Assembly: GCA_009363875.1 (NCBI GenBank)
Contig: CM018694.1
Span: 30,823,415-30,887,414, forward strand
DNA length: 64,000 bases
Direction: 5' to 3'
Source: Mikania micrantha
Lineage: Eukaryota; Streptophyta; Magnoliopsida; Asterales; Asteraceae
The notes beneath the pieces were generated by a model, which saw only the letters and a list, made by a program, of their open reading frames with translations, had not been told where the DNA came from and made no database searches. This document shows, in pieces, positions 10,217 to 20,113 of this stretch; the first letter of the stretch is position 1; each line of letters begins with the position of its first letter. The position numbers and the translations under genes were made by a program.

Positions 10217-11214
10217 CTAGTGTTTAGTGGGTTTTGGTTTGAGAAATGATAATATTAAAATTAATAAATAAAGGGGAATTAATTACGCGAAGTGAGGTTA
10301 CGAACATTACTTAAACGCGAATATTAATTTAGAAATATTAACTTAATAATGTATTCGCGCGGGTGACGATTCACGCGAATATAATTATTGGGAATAATAT
10401 TCTAAAACGATATTCCATAAATCATAGATCAAATCGAAATGCGATACGAGCATCGGATTCGCAAAGGTGACGATCTTTACGAATACGTACGCGAGTAACG
10501 CGTTTCGACGAGATAAGTAAATAATATTTAATGATATTAAATTAATGATTGTGAACTTAAAACGTTTATTAGGAATCACAACCTAAAGTGTTTTCGAATA
10601 AATTAATTTATTTAAATAATTATTTAACGAAAACGAAAACGGAATTTATTTTTACAAAACAATTTATTTAAGTTTATTTTAATTAAACAAAACTAATTTA
10701 TTTAAAGTGGGTTATTGTTTTAAATATGTTACGTTAGAAAACCGAGCATTTTATTTATTAATATCGCGATAAAAACGGGATCGAGCACGCGTATACGACA
10801 CGCGATATAAGGAAGATTACTTCCTTCCTTTTTCTTCATTTTCACAATTGTCTCTCTCTCTCTAAACTAGAAATTCGTCACCCACAAACACACCCAACTT
10901 CTCTCTAGCTTAACTTTCTCATTTCTCAACGGAATCGCGAGATCTTGGCGGCCACGCGTTCGGGAGAACGAGAGCTACAAGGAGATACCAAGAAAGTTAT
11001 CATTTGCACACGATTTAAAGGTAAGAAACCCGGTTTCCTTTTCGGTTTTTGGGTTTGAAAACCCTAATCGGGTTTAGCCATCATGTAATATACTAATCTT
11101 TAGTTGCAATGTATTAATCGAACTGTTGTTGAGTCGAGGTAAGCTAGGGATGACCGTAAACCAGTAAAATGCGGTTAGGATGATGATGAACAGTGCTCAG
11201 GTGACGCAGCAGGT

Positions 11215-11745
11215 GAGGGCCGAACCCTAAGGGCCTCACGAACCCTGTTGGGCGGGAACTAGGGTGGCGAACCCTAGTTTCAGCCGAGCCCTCCCTTTCA
11301 CAGCCTGCGGCGAACCCTTGATGGGTCACGAACCATAGTGGGTCTCAGCCGAACTATGGACTTCGCCGAACCCTTGTGAGTCCAGTAGCTGGCCGCGAAC
11401 CCTGCATCACCCAACCGAACCATGCACAGCCATGGCCGAACTCTTTTGGGTTCACGAACTATTGTGGGCGGGAAAGCTGGTGGCCGAACCATGGGAGCCA
11501 CGAACCTTGGTACCACGAGCCTTCCTTCTCTCGGCCTGCAACGAACCCGGCATCTAGTCACGAACCATCCCCTAGCCGAACCATAGACACACTTCATGCA
11601 GCGAACCCTGACTTCAGTCGAGTGGTCTTGAGCCAGCCGAACCCTCACACGGCCTGCATATGCCGAACCCTATACTTTTGAGGTTGGCCGAATCTTTTTC
11701 CTTGTTGTAAGCCGAACCTAGTTAAAATTGGGTAGAGGGTTCGCT
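11215..11745 (+). repeat. CGAACC motif array in the E3 5' LTR
   Basis: About two dozen CGAACC(C/A) hexamers, mostly preceded by GC or CA (GCCGAACC, CACGAACC), spaced about 15-35 bp. The intervening sequence is not itself repeated, so this is a motif array rather than a simple tandem repeat. ORFs through it are a by-product of the composition. Confidence 0.75.
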
Positions 11746-12589
11746 GCCCATGTGGTGAATAATTTGGTTTGTTATTAAATTAAGAGTTTAAGGATCAATA
11801 AACGTCATGCTAGGGTAGATATATGTATATACATGTACATGCATGCATGGGCACATCCAACCACCACCTTTCTCTATACACAAATTCTTATTTCTTAAAT
11901 ACTATGAATTAAAAATGTATTGAATTTGATGGAAGAAGGTCATATCTTGCATGAATTATACAAAAACACTTTTATTAAACTAAGAGATGTAATGAAGTAG
12001 GCTGGTGGCTTGAATGGAGTCATGCAGGTGGGAACAAGTACACATGTGATAGAATCGTTATCTTAACATATACCTATTTAGTGGTGCATATCAATGATTT
12101 TAAGAATTGTTCATCATTTAATCATGATTAATGATGTATCAAGAAAGATGAACTTTGAGACGAATATAAATAAAACCTTAAGTGTAACAACTTAACTTAG
12201 GAGAGTAAACTAAGTTAAGAATATACCTAAATATTTAGAGTAACACTTATGGATAAATGACCTAAATCAAACGCATGTACTTACGAATATAAAATACACA
12301 ATAATCACAGATTGTTGAGTTGACTTGAATTACGCCCGCGAGCGCGCATTTTAGAGAACACTTATCCTAAGGACTTCAGGTGAGTTCTCATAACCTCCCT
12401 TTCTTTAAACTGTTTTTGGTTTTAAAACCCGGAGGTGAAACATGTATACCAAATTAAATATTATTTTGATAACACAAGGTTAATACCTGTTTATCAATAT
12501 GATATTCACATTTGAAATTATCATTATTATGGGATTATCTCTTATTATTTTATATCCATGTAAACATTGTTATTGACCTAGGTCAATAA

Positions 12590-12800
12590 CAAAGATTACA
12601 AGTATTGTCACAAATCCCGAGAATCATCGCTCTTAACTTCGGTTAATTGCTTTGACATCGTGTATTGTCACGTGGATGGTGTCCACATCGGTGAAGCATT
12701 GCCTTTGACTTCGGTTATTTGCTTTGGCTTCATGTATTGTCACGTGGTTAGCGACCACTCCATGAATCATGTATTTAACTTATGTTAATTACATAATGAT
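12590..12800 (+). repeat. Imperfect tandem repeat with TATTGTCAC motif (E3 5' LTR)
   Basis: About three units of roughly 60-75 bp, each with (G)TATTGTCACG/A and TTAACTTCGGTTAATTGCTTTG-like segments. Copied in the 3' LTR near 36350-36560. Confidence 0.6.
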
Positions 12801-13471
12801 CATGTATAGTCACGAACATTATTTGAGAATATGGTTGATGAGATTGGTTGATTAGTTTGTGGATTGATTATCTATATTTGATTATGATTATTTGTGATTG
12901 ATTATGATTGATTGGTTATGTGGTTATGTGATTGTGTGTGTGTTTGGTTGTTGAATTGATGGATGTGTGTTGGATTATCTCATACATGTATTCATATGGA
13001 TTTTCTCAAGAAGATCATAAGTTTTATACTCGTTTTAAAACAAAGCATTTTATAAAACCCTTTTAAGCATAAACTTTCAAACTCATTTTTACTAAAACAT
13101 TTTTAAATATAAAAACTTATGATTACTCACCAACTACTTTTGTAGTTGACACTTGATTTCTTACATGTTTCAGGTGATGGAGACAAGTAGGATGAAGAGG
13201 ATGATCTCTTCTATTTTGGACATCATCATCATATAGGATTCTTGGACTTAGTTAATTAACTAAATTTCTGGCGATTAGAGTTTAGTTAGTTTAACTAAAT
13301 CTTTTGTGTATTTGATGTATTTGATTCATGATGAACATGATTTTTGTGTAATTATTGTGGTTGATTAAATGATATATGATGATTTGATTTAGATGCCCAT
13401 GAGCTTTTGAACAATCTACACATCCCTCGTGGCATCCCGATGATTCCGCCGTCGGTCGGGGTGTTACAGAT

Positions 13472-13484
13472 TGGTATCAGAGCC
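13472..13484 (+). other. Primer-binding site (tRNA-Met) of E3
   Basis: TGGTATCAGAGCC three bases after the 5' LTR end, complementary to the 3' end of initiator tRNA-Met. Confidence 0.93.
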
Positions 13485-13690
13485 TGGGTTATAGGGAATT
13501 AGGTTACTAGAAATGGTTGACCTAGTCTATAACCGTAGGATACCCTAGTATGAATAAATTCATACACTAGTTAGTATATTCAGGATTTCATGCTTATATG
13601 TTTATTACATGTTATATGAACTCCTGTTATACATCTGATATATATATGCTGCTTATTAATTTCTTGCTTACGTGTGCCCTAATGATTCGA

Positions 13691-13812
13691 TAAGGACATG
13701 CACGTGGTGTATCGTAAAGGTGGTGGGACGTTGGCTAGGGCAGTTGCGACTGACCCTTACATATGCCCTATATATATACCATTTACGGTACATTAGGTGG
13801 ATGTCAGTATTG
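13691..13812 (+). other. Covarying hairpin module, E3 leader copy 1
   Basis: Arms TGTATCGTAAAGGT (13708-13721) and ACCATTTACGGTACA (13778-13792) pair with one U.G and a single bulge. The GGTGGGACG block, TAGGGCA/TGCCCTA inner stem and CCCTATATATATACC core are present; ATGTCAG follows. Confidence 0.72.
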
Positions 13813-13920
13813 AAGAATGTGGGAACTACCCGTTTGGGAAATTATTTGCTTAGGAAACTGATTGCTTAGGAATTATCTGTTTTAGGAAAATTATCTGTTT
13901 GATCTATAAACTCCAGACAA

Positions 13921-14036
13921 GGACACACTCGTGGTATACTACAAAGGTGGTGGGACGGTGGCTGGGGCAGTTGCGACTGACCCCTACATATGCCCTATAC
14001 ATATACCATTTGTAGTATATTGGGGGTCTGTCAGTG
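13921..14036 (+). other. Covarying hairpin module, E3 leader copy 2
   Basis: Arms GGTATACTACAAAGGT (13933-13948) and ACCATTTGTAGTATATT (14005-14021) form 11 consecutive pairs plus GGT/ACC. The arm sequence differs from the neighbouring copies while the GGTGGGACGGTGGCTGGGGC core and TGCCCTATACATATACC are kept. Confidence 0.72.
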
Positions 14037-14654
14037 TCAGGAACATAGGATATTATTAGGACTTTACTAGGAGTGGTTGAGAGGATATGATTGTGGACTG
14101 TTGATGATATGTTTGATGGATTGACTGGGATTGACTCATTGATGATCATATTTGATAAACACTTATAAATTCACTTATGAAACACACTGATTGGACACGT
14201 AGGGTGCATAGGATTAATAAACGATATGAGCGATTAGTGATGGAATATGGACTTGGGTGATGATATAGACACTTGATGATAATATAAACGCATAGTGATG
14301 ATACTAACACTTAGTGATGGTATGGACACTTGATGAGAATAAACTATAGGGAAGATATGAACACCTAGTGACAATAAGGGCACTTTGTGATGATATGAAC
14401 CCTTATTAAAGATTATTGACATCGGGATTGACATGGATTTTAGTGAACTTAGACAATTGGGGGAAACTTAATGTCAGGTGAACTTAGACATTAGGTGAAC
14501 TTAGAAATAGGCAAGCCTACATGTCAGGTGAACTTAGACATTAGGTAAACCTAATTGTCCAAGGGAACTAGAGATCACTTCACTCAAAATTATCCTACTA
14601 AGGATAAGGTTTGTGAAGTGAGAATTATGGTGAAATACATGACACACTCTACAC

Positions 14655-14785
14655 ACTAGCAATGGCATAATCGTGGTGCAATGGAACGGTGGTGGGACGG
14701 TGTAGGGGAGATTGCGATCTACCTCTGCATATGCCCTATATATAAGCTTGTTGCATTGCATTGGGAGATTGTCAGTGTTAGTATA
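14655..14785 (+). other. Covarying hairpin module, E3 leader copy 3
   Basis: Arms TGCAATG (about 14677-14683) and CATTGCA (about 14754-14760) with further AAC/GTT pairing. The small internal hairpin is AGAT-TGCG-ATCT here, where other copies have CAGT-TGCG-ACTG: both sides changed together. The core ATGCCCTATATATAAGC and TTGTCAGTG are kept. Confidence 0.7.
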
Positions 14786-15013
14786 GAGTGAGGAATGTAT
14801 AGGACCTAGGAAATAGTTAGTTAACACTAGTTATGACCAACTAGGACACTTAGAATAATAATAGGAAATTATAAGCCTTTTTGAGTCAATGACTGATAGG
14901 AGAGAAATATAGTTCCTATATGTAATCCTAATTGTCTAATGGACTCATTTAAACATTGTTTGTATGACTTACGTTGTAAACGGTAGTAACATGTTTCTAT
15001 TTCCTTCAGAAAC

Positions 15014-16300
15014 ATGCCGCCTCGCCGTCACAACGAAGATGACTCGAACAATGGGGAAGCTAACAACAGTAATGCCAACTCCGGCATACAAGAGTTAGCC
15101 ACACTTATTTCTGGATTGGTGAGCCAACTAACTCAGGCTAACCAGAATGCTAACCAGAACAGAGGTGGTGCAAACCAGACAACTTGCACATTCAAACACT
15201 TCAATTCCTGTAATCCTCTGAAATTCACGGGTGCTGAATCAGCCATTGGTCTGCTGCAGTGGTTCGAGAGTATGGAGAACACCTTCATCAACAGCGAATG
15301 TCCCGAGAATCTGAAAGTTCGCTATGCCACCAGTGTTTTCCAAAAGAGAGCACTGACTTGGTGGAATGGGGAAAAGCGAACTAGGGGAGTGGATGCTGCC
15401 TTAGCACTGACATGGACAGAGGTCAAGACTCTGATGACCACTGAGTTCTGTCCTAGAAGCGAGATGAGGAAACTGGAGGCTGAGTTCTGGGAACTCAAGC
15501 AGGATAGCGGAGAGAATGTCATCTACAATACTCAGTTTCATGAGTATAGCTTGCTGGTACCTCACTTGGTGACACCCTTGGAAAGGGCGATTGAGAAGTA
15601 TATCGGCGGGCTGCCGGTGCAGATTCAGGATACAGTCTATGGGAGCAATCCCAAAACACTTGAAGCTGCAATCCGGTTATCTGCAACTCTTACTGACAAT
15701 CACGTGAAGAATGGAACTCTTACTCGAAAGGGATATAAGAAGACTGACACCAAGACTGCTGCAAAGGAAGTCAAAACTGAAGTCAAGTCTGAAGCTGCTA
15801 GCTCGTCCAAAAGCAGCAACAAGAAGAGAAAGAATAGGAATTTCATGGTAACAGTACCTGCTGCGAAGTTTGCGCAGCAATCATCAAACAATTCTGCTGC
15901 AAGAAGTTACACTGGGAACACTCCCCAATGTAACACTTGCAGATATCATCATGCCCCTAACTTGCCGTGTCGCGTTTGCAACAACTGTGGCAAGTTCGGG
16001 CACTATGCAAACGTTTGTCGGAGTGCACCGCAAGCACAAAGGATGCAACAAGCACCGCTTGCACTACCAGCTCCTCAAACTCAACCTATTCCGGCTGTAC
16101 CCATTCGCCAGATACCTCAAGCACAGGCAAGAGCCTGTTATGAATGTGGTGAAGTGGGTCACTTCAGAAATCAGTGCCCAAAGTTGACCGGGAATAACCA
16201 GAGGGTGGCAAGAGGCCGGGCTTTTCAACTGAATGCTCCAGCTGCTCAAGCCAACCAGGATGTGGTCAACGGTACATTTCTGATCAACAACTCTTATGCA
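15014..16300 (+). pseudogene. Tekay gag of E3, cut by E4
   Basis: Starts MPPRRHNEDD, the same MPPRR start as in E4 and E5. It has an Asn/Gln-rich N-terminus (residues 1-60), a capsid block with ALTWWNGEK near residue 115, a Lys/Ser-rich linker (about 240-280), then a Cys/His region. The Cys/His region holds an upstream CX2CX2HH-X5-CX2C segment leading into CNNCGKFGHYANVC, and a second knuckle CYECGEVGHFRNQC near residue 375. The frame is open up to the E4 insertion (16300) just before the protease; the next host base is at 30233 after the duplicated ATGCA. Gag would form particles and package RNA. Apart from the insertion I see no lesion in this part. Confidence 0.92.
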
Positions 16301-16907
16301 TGTCACACCCCTGCGCCGCGTGCGGAATCCACGGCGCGGTGACGTATGATCAGTTGAATCATGCACAAGTATTGAATAAGAACAACCACAATGGATTACT
16401 ACATTTCATAATGTTTAGACAGTTGATTAGTTACAGACAATCTATCTACCAAAAGTAAGACAACTACAGACCCAAAATATAGTTTACAAAATAAGACTCC
16501 AAACAAGACAATTAAACATTTAGGATTTAGTGTGTTTCTAATCCATCCTAGCATGTTTCTTCATCTTGTTCTATCTTAGTATGGTCTCCTTAGTTGTCTC
16601 TGAGAATGCCTTAAACCTGATTACCTGAAACACGTGAAAAGTAACTGTCAACTACAGACGTAGTTGGTGAGAACAATAGGTTTAAACATTTGTAAACATG
16701 AGTTATATGATATAAGACATAGGTAAGTTAAAGCATCATAAGATTCACACGGATGAGCTGCAACCCAAACTAACATCAAGTAAGAAAATGAGTGTAAACA
16801 GTCCAATCACTGTTCGCACGACAGCCGATAATATCAAGTCCCAAACCACGTTTGGAGTTAGATAATACGTCAGCAGTTTTGATAACCATATGACACCAGA
16901 CCTGCAG

Positions 16908-17007
16908 TTGGCTTTTAAAAGCAAATTTAAAAGCCAACTCCATCCTGGATAAGAAAACCATGACACCAGACCTGCAGTTAGCTTTTAAAACAAATTTAAA
17001 AGCTAAC
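16908..17007. repeat. Duplicated AT-rich hairpin in the E4 LTR
   Basis: GTTAGCTTTTAAA and TTTAAAAGCTAAC are perfect 13-bp arms around 5 bases at 16977-17007. A diverged copy with TTGGCTTTTAAA arms lies at 16908-16937. Single copies occur in the LTRs of E1 (47691-47721), E7 (about 58288-58318) and E8 (60776-60806). Confidence 0.75.
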
Positions 17008-18499
17008 TCCATCCTGGATAAGAAACAATGTGTCCGCTTTCCCTTGTTGTGATCACCCAGTACTAACGCTAATGAATATGATACTTGATGGGTTTATAAG
17101 TTTGTTTACAACAATGGACACCATGTTTTCTGAATCTTACTTTAACCGGATGTGTTAATGTCTTATTGAAAACCTGGATTTAACTCCACGAGTTGAATCC
17201 TTTGTTTATGTAACATGAAATGAATCTCTTGATTTGAATACCATGATGTGAACAACTTGACTTGAATACCATGTTTTGCACCACTTGATTTGAATACCAT
17301 GTTTTGAACCACTTGATTTGAATACCATGTTTTGAACCAATGAATTTGAGTACCATATTGTGAACCACTTGTTTTGAATACCATGATGTGATGACCTTGT
17401 GTAATAACAAGGTTTATAACAAAAGGGTTTGTGAAATCCTTTATCAAAAAGTGTTTATCCTTCATAAATACATTTGAGTAAATTATTTCAAAACAGTTCA
17501 AAGTCCCTTATAAAACCTTTTTAATGAAAAGAGTTTAGTAATTGACAAGTAAATTAAAACAGTTGACAATTTCTTTAAACAATTGATGAATCCCTTGGAT
17601 TCGTAAGATGAACCTGGAATGTTTATGACTTACACATAACTTGTGTAATGAAACAAGATTGAAATAGCGTTTTTGATCACGTGTTCCACCCCAAAACAGT
17701 TATAAAACAGTAAAAGAGGGGCTAAAGTTCTCACCTGTCTGCAGTAGACTCTGAACTTAAACAGTTAGCAAGTAGCAAACAGGACTTCTAACTTGTTCCT
17801 ATATCATTGTAATCATACATAAGATATAAGATTTATAATTGTATAGACTTTGATTCATTGATTGACTTGTGTTCACTTGAACTTGATTAACACTTGAAAG
17901 TTATGACTTGGATTTATTGTTTGATCATGGGTTCAAGAAACTAATGTGAAATGTTCTGTTGTGTACACTCTTTGTGCATACAATGATAATTGTTTGCGAA
18001 TTCTATCACCATTTGATTAACATGTATTGTGAAAAGATGTTCAATTGTTTCAAGTTCTTGAAATTGTGATGTGATCCTCATGATTAGGTTAAGTTGCAAC
18101 TTAAACCAACTAAGATCAAATTAGAATCACTTTGAGTTGTGGCCTACAATGGGCCTTAAGTCCATAAATATGATAATGGGCTTAAATGGAGGTCCATGGG
18201 CCACTTAAGATTACAATGGGCCAATTGGGTGTAGTGTGAGCTAAAGAAAATATCATTGGGCCGGTTTCACTCAATTGGGCTTGATTTAGGATGCGTGGTC
18301 CATCTAGTGAAATTGTTGGGCCAACTACCGTACATGGGCCATGTAGTGGGCCGGATACTATATTATGGATCCATTGAAATAACATGGCTTTAACTAATGA
18401 TGTGATCCGAAATTAACCAATCGGTTGGATTAATGGGTTTATTGTTGGGCCGAATGGAACTAGGTTGGGCCGGCTATAGTTTTCGATCGGTACTTCAAA

Positions 18500-19020
18500 G
18501 AACCAACCCCCAAAGCAGCGAACCCTCTGGATTATTGCCTAAGGTTCGGCTAAACTTCAATGGTCATGGTTCGTGGCCTATAAGAAGGCTGAGTTGACTA
18601 CATGGTTCGGCCAGAAATTGTCCAGCATGGTTCGGCTATCATGGTGTAATGAAGGTTCGGGAACCATGAGGTGCTAGCAATGTTCGGCTGCCTGGGTTCG
18701 TGAGAAGATCAGTATGCCGGGTTCGTTCAAAGTGTCATGGGTTCGTGAAGTCGAGTAACGAACCAGGTAGGGTTCGTCTAGGTTAACATCTGCATGAAGG
18801 CTCGGCTGGAAAGTAGGTGATGGTTCGTGGAACTCCTAGGGTTCGTCTGTTTAAAATCAACGAACCATAGGTTCGTTATGTCTGCAGGGTTCGCCATAGG
18901 AAGGTTCCATAACTGGTTCGTGGTCGCTAAGGTTCGCAGGAGATCTGAGGCAGATTCGGCTGAGGTCAAACGAACCAGTAGGGTTCGTGAGGTTCTCTAC
19001 AGGGTTCGCCTACCGAACCT
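18500..19020 (-). repeat. CGAACC (GGTTCG) motif array in the E4 3' LTR
   Basis: More than twenty GGTTCG motifs on the plus strand (CGAACC in the element's sense), 15-40 bp apart with non-repeated spacers. The same orientation relative to the element as in E3. Copied at 28650-29170 in the 5' LTR. Confidence 0.75.
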
Positions 19021-19807
19021 GTAATCATCTTCATCCTTTCCAGCTAATTTCCTTCGATCTAGCTACATGTAAGCCATGAAGACTTGCAGAAACTCATTTC
19101 GAGATGCTGTAAACACGACCGGTTAAGCTTGGAACTAGCTAAGTCGCGGTTTTACACACATACACATAGAAACCCTAATTTCGTGGTTTTTCAATCGAGC
19201 ATACCTTGTTTTTGGCCGGATAAAACTGTGAAAATCTTGTACTTTCGTGTAGAGTTTGTCGAGAGCTTCGCGTGGACACCAAGAACACCGAAATCCGTCG
19301 AGAAACGAGTGAGATACGCGCGTTCGAAGTTCGGTTTTTAGAGAGAGAGGATAGGTTCGCGAGTTTTAGAGAGAGAAGGGTTGTTGGCTGATAAAATGAA
19401 GGAAAATAGCCTTGTTCAAGGCTTTTATAGCCCGGGTGGTATTCGGGTCCGTTTCGGTTGCTCGGTTCGCGTTTCCGGAACGTAACACGTATTTTACGCG
19501 GTTTTAAATAAAAAGAGTTGTTAAACTCATTAAAATGATGAGTTTCAAAATTGTAAAAATATAAAATAATTAATATAATTATTTTTACTCTTCGTGTGTT
19601 GTCGGATCGTTAAAACATTCGAAATTACGTGTATACCCGCAATCGCGTACGTTTTCCGATCGTATTAATTATTTAAAGTCGTTTAATCGTAATTATAAGT
19701 TCAACATTCGTACTATTATGGATCGTCACCCATAACTATACTCAGTCTCGCTTACAGATTACGATCTTGGTTGAATTAATTAATTGTTATACTATTCGTC
19801 TCAACAC

Positions 19808-19897
19808 TACGCACTAACACTAACCTGTTACACCGAACGCAGTATATGTATAGGGCTCACTCTCGCTGCCCACCACTGTTTCGATATAACAAGTTAC
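19808..19897 (-). other. Covarying hairpin module in the E4 3' LTR
   Basis: Sense-strand arms GUUAUAUCGAA (from 19890-19880) and UUCGGUGUAAC (from 19837-19827) pair over 11 positions with two U.G, extended by ACAGT/ACTG. Compact inner part: GGGC-AGCGAGAGTGA-GCCC then CTATACATATAC. Confidence 0.7.
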
Positions 19898-20077
19898 TGT
19901 TCTTGCTTAGTGAAATCGACTGTAAATAGATAATACATACTTGTTTTCTGATTACTAAGATCCTGTAACACACAAGCACACATTTTGAACATACGAATCA
20001 CATTGATGAACTGAACCATGAATAGACACTGTTCTAACACTGTTTACAACTACATGACTATATGCACAAATGTTACA

Positions 20078-20113
20078 GTCTCCCCTAGTTAAGGGAATTT
20101 CGTCCCGAAATTA
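20078..20113 (-). other. Polypurine tract and GAATTTCG palindrome of E4
   Basis: On the sense strand the stop codon of gag-pol overlaps the palindrome AATTTCGGGACGAAATTC (20096-20113), followed by CCCTTAACTAGGGGAGAC ending exactly at the LTR. The purine run AGGGGAGA is the expected plus-strand primer. Confidence 0.85.

Larger units (their letters stand above)
9788..13468 (+). repeat. 5' LTR of E3 (3681 bp)
   Basis: TGTAACATCACTG...GGTGTTACA. By eye it differs from the 3' LTR by about ten to twelve substitutions and a few small indels (a 5-base indel near 12003, TC-repeat length near 11873). It contains a hairpin module (10096-10216), a CGAACC array (11215-11745) and a diffuse tandem repeat (12590-12800). 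Confidence 0.95.
13485..15013 (+). other. 5' leader of E3 with three hairpin modules
   Basis: AT-rich untranslated leader of about 1.5 kb with no credible protein. It contains three hairpin modules (13691-13812, 13921-14036, 14655-14785). Between them are short imperfect repeats of GATGATA..AACAC type (about 14220-14420) and GGTGAACTTAGACATTAG type (about 14470-14550). Confidence 0.75.
16301..20077 (-). repeat. 3' LTR of E4 (3777 bp)
   Basis: Plus-strand TGTCACACCCCTGCGCC...ATGTTACA. Contents: a 69-bp direct duplication (about 16897-17030) around an AT-rich hairpin, GAATACCATG-TTTTGAACCA short repeats (17220-17400), a GGTTCG array (18500-19020), and a hairpin module (19808-19897). The short ORFs in it are not genes. 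Confidence 0.96.

Noticed and set aside
11298..11681. Overlapping ORFs of about 100 codons on both strands in the E3 LTR (and copies at 35052-35435)
   Set aside because: They follow the CGAACC motif array, have no domain and lie inside an LTR; composition artefact.
13472..13484. tRNA gene signal at the TGGTATCAGAGCC sites
   Set aside because: Only the 3' complement of tRNA-Met is present; these are primer-binding sites.
17163..17501. ORF rich in FKxWYSNQVVQNMV repeats (copy at 27312-27719)
   Set aside because: Produced by short DNA repeats (TTGAATACCATG) in the LTR, antisense context variable, no domain.
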